Shown here piece by piece: positions 25,965-33,840 of a DNA stretch of 64,000 nucleotides (positions within the stretch are counted from its first letter, which is position 1; each line of letters opens with the position of its first letter). Origin of the DNA: Myxococcus stipitatus DSM 14675 (lineage in GTDB: Bacteria > Myxococcota > Myxococcia > Myxococcales > Myxococcaceae). The notes under the pieces are model-generated. The model worked only from the letters and a program-made list of their open reading frames with translations, searched no databases and was not told the origin of the DNA. The translations under genes were made by a program, and so were the position numbers. The stretch is taken from positions 10,286,587-10,350,586 of the forward strand of contig NC_020126.1 in the NCBI RefSeq assembly GCF_000331735.1. The letters are read 5' to 3'.

Positions 25965-26246
25965 ATGACGCGACCCCTCCAGCGTCCTCAGGGACCTCAT
26001 CGCATCCACTACTCGCCACAAGCCTGGCGAGAGGTGGGACGCATGAGCGCGGAGGACTTCGGCGCGCTCCAGGCCGCGCTGGAGCAGTTGGGAGGAGGCA
26101 TGGCCTCCGGGACGTGGCCACCGGATGAGCACCCGGGCCTCCATGTCCTGCCTCGCCACGGGCTGGTGCTGGGCTACGCGTGGGATGAGCCCTCGCGCAC
26201 GCTGACGCTGCTGTCGCTGGAGCGACAGAGAGTCGAGGCGACCTGA
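25965..26246 (+). CDS. Small cytoplasmic protein, function unknown
   Basis: A 93-residue protein with a plausible compact alpha/beta composition (IHYSPQAWREVGRMSAEDFGALQAALEQL, then HVLPRHGLVLGYAWDEPSRTLTLLSLERQ). The second half, with short beta strands and a Y-x-W-D-E turn, is reminiscent of the RelE/ParE toxin fold, but key residues cannot be assigned and no antitoxin is adjacent. It should be treated as hypothetical. Confidence 0.5.
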   Translation: MTRPLQRPQGPHRIHYSPQAWREVGRMSAEDFGALQAALEQLGGGMASGTWPPDEHPGLHVLPRHGLVLGYAWDEPSRTLTLLSLERQRVEAT

Positions 26247-26256
26247 AGCCCCCGCC

Positions 26257-26646
26257 TCACGCGGCGATGGGCATCATGCTCCGCACGGCTTCCAGCAGCT
26301 CCTCCACGGAGAACGGCTTGCGCAGCAGGCCGTTGGCCCCGGGCGGCACGTCGGTGGTGACGGCCGTGAGCACCATCACCGGGACGTTGCGCAGCCGGGG
26401 GATGGCTTGTCGGCGGACGAGCAGCTCGTGCCCGTTCATCTCCGGCATCATCAAGTCCAGGAGGATGAGCCGCGGCACGTACCGCACATCGGAGAGCTCC
26501 TCCATCGCCTCTCGCCCGTTGGAGGCGACAGTGACGTCGTAGCCCTCACTCTCGAGGATTTCCGCGATGGCGGCCCGGATATCGTCTTCATCCTCCACCA
26601 CGAGCACGGAGCCGTGCTTCCCAGCGCTGGCCATGGGGCACAGCAT
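26257..26646 (-). CDS. Stand-alone response regulator receiver domain
   Basis: A 129-residue CheY-like receiver. The acidic pocket is VVEDEDDI, the phospho-acceptor is in LILLDLMMPEMNG, the conserved Thr is in VLTAVTT and the Lys in LLRKPFSVEEL. There is no output domain, so it probably relays a phosphoryl group or binds a partner. The ATG at 26646 is favoured over 26634 because GGAGGGGGA lies just upstream. No histidine kinase is adjacent. Confidence 0.9.
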   Translation of the reverse strand: MLCPMASAGKHGSVLVVEDEDDIRAAIAEILESEGYDVTVASNGREAMEELSDVRYVPRLILLDLMMPEMNGHELLVRRQAIPRLRNVPVMVLTAVTTDVPPGANGLLRKPFSVEELLEAVRSMMPIAA

Positions 26647-26852
26647 AGAGTCCCCCTCCCCCTCAGGGCGACTCGGCGACCGCCGCGACGCGGCGAAAGT
26701 GGACAGATACCCACCCGGAGGCGCCACCCCCCAGGGTTCATCCGGGATGCCCGGCCGCCCGGCACGGGAACGTACATTGCCTCACGGGAACATCCGGCCC
26801 CAGGGGCCCCGGGCTTACCCCCACCCCCATCCACTCCCTAGTTTGAGTCGCC

Positions 26853-28199
26853 ATGTCCTGGACCGCGGGCAGCTCGACGACTCGAACGACAGGCGCCCCT
26901 GATGCCCCGGGGGCGTGGAAGGCCCGCGCCTGGGCGGAGCTGGAGGCCGCGCGAGCGCGCGTGCTGGCCATGCTCGCCGGGCTGCCGGAGCGGGTGCTGC
27001 GCAACCAGCACTCGCCCTTGATGTCGCCGCTCATCTGGGATGTCGCGCACATCGCCAACTACGAAGAGCAGTGGCTGCTGCGAGCCCTGGGCGCGCCGGC
27101 ACTCACGGACCCGGCCTTCGACACCCTCTACGACGCCTTCCGCCACCCTCGGAGCATCCGCTCCACGCTCCCGCTGCTGCCGCCCGAGGCCGCGTTCGCC
27201 TATGCCGCGCGCGTGCGTGAGGCCGTGCGCGAGCACCTGATGGAGCGCGTGCCCGAGCACAGCTTCGAGCCCCTGCTCGTGGACGGCTTCGTCTTCGGCA
27301 TGGTGGCGCAGCATGAGCAACAGCACGCGGAGACACTCGCGGCCACGCTCCAGTTGATGACGGAGGTGGAGTACCGCATCCCTTCCCAGCGGCTGCTTCC
27401 GCGCGCGGGGAGGGTGCCTCGCGAGCCGGTGTTCATCCCCGGCGGCCCGGTGCGCCTGGGCACGGACGCGCCCTGGGCCTACGACAACGAGCAGCCTTCC
27501 CACGTGCGCGAAGTCGCGCCCTTCCTGCTGGACGCGCACCCCGTCACCAACGGCGACTACCTGGCCTTCATCGAGTCCGGCGGCTACGAGGACTCACGCT
27601 GGTGGCACCCCAAGGGCTGGGACTTCGTGCGCGCGGAGCGGCTCGGGCATCCCCAGTTCTGGCTGCCGCAGGACCAGGGACGGTGGCTGCGCAGGCGCTT
27701 CGGCCAGGTCGAGCCCCTGCCCCCCGACGAGCCCGTGCAGCACGTGTGCTGGTACGAAGCGGACGCGTACGCGAGGTGGGCCGGCAAGCGCCTGCCCACG
27801 GAGGCCGAGTGGGAGAAGGCCGCGCGCGGCTCCGACGGCGCCCTTCGCGAGCACCCGTGGGGACATGGGGCGCCCACGTCCGCGCGAGCGAACCTGGGCG
27901 GCGACGCGTGGAGACCCGCGCCCGTGGGCAGCCATCCCGAAGGCGTCAGCCAGGACGGTGTCTGGGGATTGTTGGGGGATGTCTGGGAATGGACGTCGAG
28001 CGACTTCCAGCCCTACGCGGGGTTCCGCGCGTATCCGTATCGAGAGTACTCCGAGGTCTTCTTCGGCGACGAATACAAGGTTCTCCGAGGAGGAGCCTGG
28101 GCCAGCGCGCCCGTGGCGGTGCGCAATGGCTTTCGCAATTGGGATTACCCCATCCGCCGGCAGATTTTCGCCGGCTTCCGTTGTGCGTCCGCGGTGTGA
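26853..28199 (+). CDS. egtB: Ergothioneine biosynthesis sulfoxide synthase EgtB
   Basis: A 448-residue protein. The N-terminal DinB-like domain has DVAHIANYEEQWLL and the iron-ligand region AQHEQQHAETL, matching the three-histidine site of EgtB. The C-terminal FGE-sulfatase domain has FLLDAHPVTNGDYLAFIESGGY, RLPTEAEWEKAAR, GDVWEWTSSDF and ends RQIFAGFRCASAV. EgtB joins cysteine or gamma-glutamylcysteine to trimethylhistidine with oxygen. It lies nine bases before egtD, so the two form an operon making ergothioneine. Confidence 0.95.
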   Translation: MSWTAGSSTTRTTGAPDAPGAWKARAWAELEAARARVLAMLAGLPERVLRNQHSPLMSPLIWDVAHIANYEEQWLLRALGAPALTDPAFDTLYDAFRHPRSIRSTLPLLPPEAAFAYAARVREAVREHLMERVPEHSFEPLLVDGFVFGMVAQHEQQHAETLAATLQLMTEVEYRIPSQRLLPRAGRVPREPVFIPGGPVRLGTDAPWAYDNEQPSHVREVAPFLLDAHPVTNGDYLAFIESGGYEDSRWWHPKGWDFVRAERLGHPQFWLPQDQGRWLRRRFGQVEPLPPDEPVQHVCWYEADAYARWAGKRLPTEAEWEKAARGSDGALREHPWGHGAPTSARANLGGDAWRPAPVGSHPEGVSQDGVWGLLGDVWEWTSSDFQPYAGFRAYPYREYSEVFFGDEYKVLRGGAWASAPVAVRNGFRNWDYPIRRQIFAGFRCASAV

Positions 28200-28207
28200 G
28201 GTGAGGC

Positions 28208-29236
28208 ATGGATTCGATGGTGCTGCCAGTGGTGACGACGCCCGAGGAGGGCACGCGAGCCCTCCCGGGGGTGAAGGTGGACGTCTTCGTGAGGCCCGGC
28301 GACGCGAGGCGCGCGCTGCGGCAGGAGGTCATCGACGGCCTGTGCGGGACGCCCAAGGAGCTGTCGCCCCGGTGGCTCTACGACGAGCGCGGCAGCCAGC
28401 TCTTCGACGACATCACCCGCCTGCCGGAGTACTACCCCACGCGTCGCGAGCGGGAAATCCTGCTGGCCCACGCGGGTGACGTGGCCCGGCTGAGCGGCGC
28501 CACCACGCTCATCGAGCTGGGCAGCGGCACCAGCGAGAAGACGCGTCTGTTGTTGGATGCGATGGAGGAGGCGGGGCAGCTGTCGCGCTTCGTGCCCTTC
28601 GACGTGAGCGAGGTCTTCCTGCGCCGCGCGGCGGCGTCACTCGCCCGCGAGTACCCGGGCATCACCGTGCACGCGGTGGTGGGCGACTTCGAGCACCACC
28701 TGGGCCAGCTGCCTCGAGGCGGTCGGCGGCTGGTGGCCTTCCTGGGCGGCACCATCGGCAACCTCAAGCCGGCGGAGCGCGCGCGCTTCCTCCATGAGCT
28801 GTCGGAGGGGCTGCTGCCAGGGGACGGGCTGCTGCTCGGCACCGACCTCATCAAGGACCGGCAGCGGCTGTTCGCGGCCTACAACGACAGCGCGGGCGTG
28901 ACGGCGGAGTTCAACCGCAACGTGCTCACCGTGCTCAACCGCGAGCTGGGCGGGGACTTCGACCCGGAGGGCTTCGAGCACTTCGCGCCCTTCGACGAGC
29001 ACAACGCCTGGGTGGAGATGCGGCTCGTCTCCCGGCGCGCGCAGACGGTGTGGCTGTCCGCGCTCAAGCGCCGGGTGGACTTCACCGAGGGCGAGGTGCT
29101 GCGCACCGAGGTCAGCTGCAAGTTCGAGCAGGCCCGCGTCGAGTCGGAGCTGGACGCGGCGGGCCTGGGCCTCGCTGCCTGGTGGACGGACGGAGCCGGA
29201 GACTTCGCCCTGTCCCTCGCGCTCAAGCGCGGCTGA
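28208..29236 (+). CDS. egtD: Histidine N-alpha-trimethyltransferase EgtD
   Basis: A 342-residue protein. Family motifs are LSPRWLYDERGSQLFDDITRLPEYYPTRRE near residues 52-80, the AdoMet site IELGSGTSEKTRLLLD, then FLGGTIGNLKP and GTDLIKDRQRL. EgtD makes hercynine from histidine with three AdoMet molecules. It is the downstream partner of egtB. Neither egtA, egtC nor egtE is in the window, which fits species that use cysteine directly or house the other enzymes elsewhere. Confidence 0.95.
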   Translation: MDSMVLPVVTTPEEGTRALPGVKVDVFVRPGDARRALRQEVIDGLCGTPKELSPRWLYDERGSQLFDDITRLPEYYPTRREREILLAHAGDVARLSGATTLIELGSGTSEKTRLLLDAMEEAGQLSRFVPFDVSEVFLRRAAASLAREYPGITVHAVVGDFEHHLGQLPRGGRRLVAFLGGTIGNLKPAERARFLHELSEGLLPGDGLLLGTDLIKDRQRLFAAYNDSAGVTAEFNRNVLTVLNRELGGDFDPEGFEHFAPFDEHNAWVEMRLVSRRAQTVWLSALKRRVDFTEGEVLRTEVSCKFEQARVESELDAAGLGLAAWWTDGAGDFALSLALKRG

Positions 29237-29251
29237 GACGCCCGGCCCCGC

Positions 29252-29437
29252 TCAGCGGCGCGGGTTGCGGCGGGACGTCACACGCACCGGAACCGGCGCC
29301 ACCACGGGCCGGCTCCAGGCGAACCACAGCGCGGCCAGCACGGTGACGGCAATCCCTCCGGCGGCGAACAGCCGCTCCCCGACGGAGCTCAAGTCCATGG
29401 CGGCGAGGGGAAGGGGGAGCATTCCGGTGAACGACAT
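29252..29437 (-). CDS. Small single-pass membrane protein
   Basis: A 61-residue protein with one membrane segment (AAGGIAVTVLAALWFAW, about residues 25-41) and a basic tail (SRRNPRR). A good ribosome site (AAGGAG, seven bases before ATG) supports a real gene. It converges on egtD. Function unknown. Confidence 0.6.
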   Translation of the reverse strand: MSFTGMLPLPLAAMDLSSVGERLFAAGGIAVTVLAALWFAWSRPVVAPVPVRVTSRRNPRR

Positions 29438-29616
29438 GCGGGGACTCCTTGCGGGGGGCTGCGTGGAGGTCCTGGATGGGATGGGGCTCGAGACTTCCCA
29501 CCGCGGGCCGGGGATCTGCAGGTTAGGGACTCACGACGGATTCGGGAAGGCCCCATGCCTCCATCCTTCCATAATCGAATGGACGCGCGGCGCTCGCCGA
29601 ATGTTCAACATTGAGC

Positions 29617-29640
29617 CGTGCTTGCCTGCTCGCAAGCACG
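29617..29640 (-). terminator. Terminator-like hairpin after the par-bactofilin operon
   Basis: CGTGCTTGC (29617-29625) and GCAAGCACG (29632-29640) form a perfect nine-pair stem with a six-base loop, starting nine bases after the stop of the last operon gene. It lacks a T-run. The nearby AATGTTCAACATT (29600-29612) is a short palindrome of unknown role. Confidence 0.55.
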
Positions 29641-29648
29641 CCCCGTGA

Positions 29649-30200
29649 CTAGCGGGACTTCGGCTTCGCCTGGAGCTCGATGTCGCGACACGCCTCGGTG
29701 GCCAGGCGGACATCCTCCGCCGACGCACCCGAGAGGGTCGCACAGAGGAACAAGTCATCGCCCACGCGCCGAGCGCCGAACAGCGCGGGCGACTGCAGGC
29801 CCACGCCCCCGTCCGCGAGCTTGGGCGCCAGCGTCACGCGCAGGAGCGAATAGCGCTCCTTCTGCTCTTCCTGGTCCAAGGAGATTTCGAAGTTCTTGGA
29901 CTCCTCGCGCACGCGCTCCACGAGCTTCTCCACGGTCGGGAGCTGCTCGCCCTGGCCTCGCCGCACATCCACCCGGAGCACCGGCCGGCCCGAGGGGCCC
30001 GCCTGGAGGCTGTCATCGGAGGTGAGCTGCGCGGACCAGCCCTCCGGCAAGGGGACCTCCACGCCGGAGCGGTGCGACTGCGCGGTGCCATCCGGTGAGG
30101 AGGCGCCCGGACTGGCGCTCTCCTCCTTGCAGCCCTTGCAACCGGACAGCAGACACAGCGCCAGCAAGGCTGCTGGCGCGATGTGGGCCGGGGCCTTCAC
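29649..30200 (-). CDS. Lipoprotein co-transcribed with bacM
   Basis: A 183-residue protein starting at GTG three bases after the bacM stop (with GAAGAAG in the overlap as ribosome site). A signal sequence runs into a lipobox (CLLSGCKG), so the mature protein is lipidated at the cysteine near residue 21. The rest is a compact domain with LPEGWSAQLTSDDSLQ and RRVGDDLFLCATLSGAS, plausibly beta-rich. It may link the bactofilin/Par machinery to the envelope, but this is only inferred from position. Confidence 0.8.
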   Translation of the reverse strand: MKAPAHIAPAALLALCLLSGCKGCKEESASPGASSPDGTAQSHRSGVEVPLPEGWSAQLTSDDSLQAGPSGRPVLRVDVRRGQGEQLPTVEKLVERVREESKNFEISLDQEEQKERYSLLRVTLAPKLADGGVGLQSPALFGARRVGDDLFLCATLSGASAEDVRLATEACRDIELQAKPKSR

Positions 30201-30203
30201 GGC

Positions 30204-30653
30204 CTACTTCTTCTCGCCGCCGGGGGGAGGAGGACGGGACGCGTTGTTGCCCAGGTTCTCCATCTTCAGCGAGCCCTCGAAGATGACCCCGCGGTCCATG
30301 GACAGGGACGGCGTCTCCAGGTTGCCCTTCACCCGGCCCGGCGTCTTGAGCTCGATGATTTGGGTCGCCTTCACGTTGCCTTCGACCTGCCCGTTGATGA
30401 TGACGGTGCCGGCCTGGATTTCAGCCTGGACCTTGGCGCCATCCCCAATGACGAGCACGTCCTTGGTGATGATCTGCCCCTGGAACTTTCCGTCGATACG
30501 GACCTGTCCCTCGAAGGTGAGCTTCCCCTCGAACTCGCTTCCCTTGCCCAGAAGCGTATGAACCTCACCAGAGCGCTGCGACACGGATTCCTCCTCCCGC
30601 TTGAACAGAGGCCTGCTGGGTGCTTCGTCTTTCTTCCCGCCAAGGAGCGCCAC
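30204..30653 (-). CDS. bacM: Bactofilin BacM
   Basis: A 149-residue protein of bactofilin length. The central beta-helix domain (about 35-135) shows the repeating pattern EFEGKLTFEGQVRIDGKFQG, VIGDGAKVQAEIQAGTVIING, VEGNVKATQIIELKTPGRVKG. Short disordered tails flank it (N-terminal KKDEAPSRPLFKREEE, C-terminal SRPPPPGGEKK). Bactofilins polymerise without nucleotide; in Myxococcus BacM affects cell shape. The start is GTG at 30653 with AAGGAG inside the parB stop region, three bases after parB, so translation is coupled. Confidence 0.93.
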   Translation of the reverse strand: MALLGGKKDEAPSRPLFKREEESVSQRSGEVHTLLGKGSEFEGKLTFEGQVRIDGKFQGQIITKDVLVIGDGAKVQAEIQAGTVIINGQVEGNVKATQIIELKTPGRVKGNLETPSLSMDRGVIFEGSLKMENLGNNASRPPPPGGEKK

Positions 30654-30656
30654 GCG

Positions 30657-31544
30657 CTACTCCTTCCTGAGCAGCTTCAACAGCCGGTCCAGGTCATCGT
30701 AGGAGAAGAAGTCCACCTCGATGGTGCCCTTTCCGGGGCTTCTTTCGGTCAACCGGACCTTGGTCCCCAAGCGGCGCTGAAGCTCCTCCACCAAGGACTT
30801 CACCTGCGGGCTCTGCTTCGGCGGCGTCTTGCCCGCATCCTTCTTGCCGTGGGAGCGACTCTGCTGGACCAGGCGCTCCGTGTCACGCACGGAGAGCTTC
30901 TTCTCCGCCACCTGCTTGGCCAGGTTCTGCATCTCCGGCAAGCGGGGGACACCCAGCAGCGCGCGCGCGTGGCCCATGCTCAGGGAGCCATCCGCGACCA
31001 TGTTCTTCACGTCCGCGGGCAGGGCCAGCAGGCGCAGGGCGTTGGCGACGGTGGAGCGCTCCTTGCCCACGCGCTGGCTGATCTGCTCCTGGGAGAGCTT
31101 GAACTCCTCCGCCAGGCGCTTGTAGCCCTCCGCCTCTTCGATGGGGTTGAGGTCGGCGCGCTGGAGGTTCTCGACGAGGGCGAGCTCGAAGGCCTGAACC
31201 TCGGAGACCTCCTTGATGATGACGGGGACCTCCTTGAGGCCCGCGGCCTGGGAGGCGCGCCAGCGGCGCTCGCCGGCGATGATGCGGTAGCCGTCCTGGT
31301 CCTTGCGGACGAGGATGGGCATGAGGATGCCCTGGGCCTTGATGGACTCGGTGAGCTCCTTGAGCTTCTCCTCGTCGAAGTGGCGGCGGGGCTGCTCCTT
31401 GTCCCGGTGGATGGACTCGATGGGGAGCTTGATGACGCCGGACTTGTTCGCGGCCGAGTCACCGCCCTTGCCGGGAGCGGCCTGGGGGATGAGCGCGGAG
31501 AGGCCGCGGCCGAGGGCTCGTTTCTGGTCTGCTGCTTTCACCAA
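30657..31544 (-). CDS. parB: Chromosome-partitioning protein ParB
   Basis: A 295-residue ParB/Spo0J. The N-terminal CTPase domain has the motif GERRWRAS (box II) and ENLQRADLNPIEEA; the central DNA-binding helix-turn-helix is LSQEQISQRVGKERSTVANALRLL; the C-terminal dimer domain ends VDFFSYDDLDRLLKLLRK. It binds parS and spreads by CTP clamping. The start is unusual: TTG at 31544 (seven bases after GGAG) or GTG at 31541. The gene lies between parA and bacM. The adjacent array of parS palindromes is its target. Confidence 0.97.
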   Translation of the reverse strand: MVKAADQKRALGRGLSALIPQAAPGKGGDSAANKSGVIKLPIESIHRDKEQPRRHFDEEKLKELTESIKAQGILMPILVRKDQDGYRIIAGERRWRASQAAGLKEVPVIIKEVSEVQAFELALVENLQRADLNPIEEAEGYKRLAEEFKLSQEQISQRVGKERSTVANALRLLALPADVKNMVADGSLSMGHARALLGVPRLPEMQNLAKQVAEKKLSVRDTERLVQQSRSHGKKDAGKTPPKQSPQVKSLVEELQRRLGTKVRLTERSPGKGTIEVDFFSYDDLDRLLKLLRKE

Positions 31545-31633
31545 GACATGACTCCAGCGCCGGGAGGGGACTCACGGCGGGCATGGGCGACGGAGGCGAG
31601 CGCGCGAACCCGTGAGCGGATTCGCGGACGAGC

Positions 31634-32434
31634 TCAGGCCACCCGCCTGCGGGGGGACTTGGGGGTGTCGCGCTTCATCAGCTCCCGGCCGAGGGCGAGG
31701 TAGCTCTCGCAGCCCTTCGACTTGATGTCATAGAGGATGATGGGCTTGCCGAAGGACGGGCACTCGGACAGGCGCACGTTGCGCGGGACGACGACCTGGA
31801 AGACCTGGTCCTTGAAGTAGCCGCGCACTTCCTCGACGACCTGGTGGGCGATGTTCGCGCGCGCGTCGAACATGGTGAGGAGGATGCCCTCCATCTTGAG
31901 GTCGGGGTTGAGGCCCTGCTTCACCAGGTCGATGGTGTGGGTGAGCTGGGAGAGGCCCTCGAGCGCGTAGTACTCGCACTGCAGCGGGATGAGGACGGAG
32001 TCCGCGGCGGACAGGGCGTTGAGGGTGAGCAGGCCGAGCGAGGGCGGGCAGTCGATGATGATGTAGTCGAACTCGGAGGCCAGGGGGCGCAGGGCATCGC
32101 GGAGGCGGAACTCGCGGTTCTCCTGGCCGACGAGCTCGACTTCGGCGCCGGTGAGGTCGGGGGTGGCGGGGACGACCTGGAGGTAGCGCAGCTCGGTGGG
32201 GTGGAAGAGCTCCTTCATGGGGCGACCATTGAGGAGGGCGTCGTAGATGGTGCCGTGGAGCTTGTCCTGCTTGAGGCCCAGGCCGCTGCCCGCGTTGCCT
32301 TGCGGGTCCATGTCGACCAGGAGCGTGCGGCGTTCTGCGGAGGCCAGGCTCGCGGCGAGGTTGATGGCGGTGGTCGTCTTGCCCACGCCGCCCTTCTGAT
32401 TGGAGATGCAGATGATTCGACCCACGAGGCCCAT
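31634..32434 (-). CDS. parA: Chromosome-partitioning ATPase ParA
   Basis: A 266-residue ParA/Soj. The deviant Walker A motif is KGGVGKTTTAINLAASLA, Walker A' is LLVDMDPQGNAGSGLG, Walker B is YIIIDCPPSLGLLTLNAL. It binds ATP, coats the nucleoid and pulls ParB-parS. The ATG at 32434 has a poorly placed ribosome site; GTG at 32425, nine bases after GAGAGG, is a credible alternative. It is the first gene of the operon, 89 bases before parB. Confidence 0.97.
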   Translation of the reverse strand: MGLVGRIICISNQKGGVGKTTTAINLAASLASAERRTLLVDMDPQGNAGSGLGLKQDKLHGTIYDALLNGRPMKELFHPTELRYLQVVPATPDLTGAEVELVGQENREFRLRDALRPLASEFDYIIIDCPPSLGLLTLNALSAADSVLIPLQCEYYALEGLSQLTHTIDLVKQGLNPDLKMEGILLTMFDARANIAHQVVEEVRGYFKDQVFQVVVPRNVRLSECPSFGKPIILYDIKSKGCESYLALGRELMKRDTPKSPRRRVA

Positions 32435-32714
32435 CCTCTCTCTTGCCCGGCGAGCGCCAGGCGCCGTGCGAGGTGTAACGCACGACTGCGCGCGGATCCC
32501 GCTGCTAACACGCGGTTCGGTGTTGGATCAAATTCGCGGCACGGTGGGCACGGCTCCTCTTTTCGAGGGGTTCCAAGCAGGCCGCGAGCCCTGATTCCAA
32601 GGACTTGAAGGTCTGGAGTCCCGGGGGTGGAACGCGGGCGGGAGGGGTGGGTTGGAGGCCCTCCTGCCAAGGAGGCACGGCGGGGGTTTCTCGTGGAACT
32701 GGGGGTGTCAGCGG

Positions 32715-32728
32715 GTTCCCCGTGGAAC
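32715..32728. promoter_or_regulatory. parS-like site nearest parA
   Basis: GTTCCCCGTGGAAC differs from the parS palindrome at one base. It lies about 280 bases upstream of the parA start, outside the main array. Confidence 0.6.
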
Positions 32729-32850
32729 GGGGCGAGTGGGTCGGGTCGAGGTGGGGGGTGACCATTCGACCTTGGGGGTTTCGTGCCGCGGAGGAGTCTG
32801 TGCGCGGGGACCATTCGACTGTTCGAGGTCTTCTGGGTGACGGCACGCAG

Positions 32851-32864
32851 GTTCCACGCGGAAC
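32851..32864. promoter_or_regulatory. parS-like site upstream of parA
   Basis: GTTCCACGCGGAAC has one mismatch to the palindrome, about 420 bases upstream of parA. Confidence 0.6.
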
Positions 32865-33403
32865 GTAGGGGTGCGCTGGACCATGTTCTGGGTTCGGAGC
32901 GGTTGGCCCGCGGGTGGGTCGGCTTCGCGCGGAGGGGTGGGTTGGTTCGGGGTGAGGGTCGCGGCGGAACGCCTGTGTTCGGGTGGCGACCTCTCGACCG
33001 GGTCATTCGGATGAGGGTGGGCCGGGAACGAAGGGCTGCTCATCGTTGGGCTCGCGCGGGTTCGACAAGCGCGGTCGGGTGATGCGGGGTGGAGAGTTCA
33101 TCGCGGATGCGCGCAGGTTCCGCGCGGCGTCCGTCGTGGTTGAGGGGCGGCGCCGCGAATCACGGCCCCATGTGGAGGCCGCCCTCTGCACATGGCCCCT
33201 GTTCGATTGCGGGAGTTCAGCGCGCAGTGGGTGGAGTCCGCTGCTCGGCGTTACTCAACTTTCACACGCGGCGGCCAAGCCCTTGAGTTCGGGACAGCCG
33301 TCGCGCGAGTTGGCCCGAAATGTCCCGCTGTTCCGTGTCGCGAATCGAGGCCACGGCATGCCCGCCGAACCCCTCCGCATGACGCCCACGGCAACCCGTT
33401 CAG

Positions 33404-33417
33404 GTTCCATGTGGAAC
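33404..33417. promoter_or_regulatory. parS-like site
   Basis: GTTCCATGTGGAAC has one mismatch (C to T at position 7) and lies about 970 bases upstream of parA. The same variant occurs at 35723 and 37332 inside the array. Confidence 0.65.
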
Positions 33418-33582
33418 ACGGGGAGGTCACCGCTGCGTGACCGGCGGCCTCTCTCTGTCTGTCGCGCGGAATTGAAGACCGCCTTGTCCGCTCTTCATCG
33501 AGCGGCATGCCCATGGGCGTCGGCTCCGTCCTCTCGCCATTCAGTTCACGGTCCCCGCGAAGCACATCCTGGGTGCTGCGCC

Positions 33583-33840
33583 GCCAATCCGCTCGGCATC
33601 TCCAGGCGCTGCGGAACACGTCGCTTTCAGTGTTCTGAGCCATCAATCCGCTCGGCATCTCCAAGCACTGCAGAACACGTTGCGTTCTGCGCGCCAATCC
33701 GCTCGGCCTCTCGAGGCTCCGAGGAACACGTCACGTTCTGCGCGCCAATCCGCTCGACCTCTCGAAGCTCCGCGGAACACGTCACGTTCTGCGGTCTGCG
33801 CGCCAATCCGCATGGCCTCAATCAGCCGCGCGCCATCCGT
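33583..33840. repeat. Short tandem repeat, five diverged units of 51-60 bp
   Basis: Five copies of a CCAATCCGCTCGGC-type box recur at about 33583, 33643, 33694, 33745 and 33803, each (except the last) followed by GGAACACGTCACGTTCTG or a variant. Coordinates are approximate by a base or two. The units are distinct from the parS repeat, though they include the half-palindrome GGAAC. Confidence 0.7.

Noticed and set aside
25965..26246. RelE/ParE-type toxin
   Set aside because: Only a loose strand pattern; catalytic residues and an antitoxin are missing, so it is listed as hypothetical.
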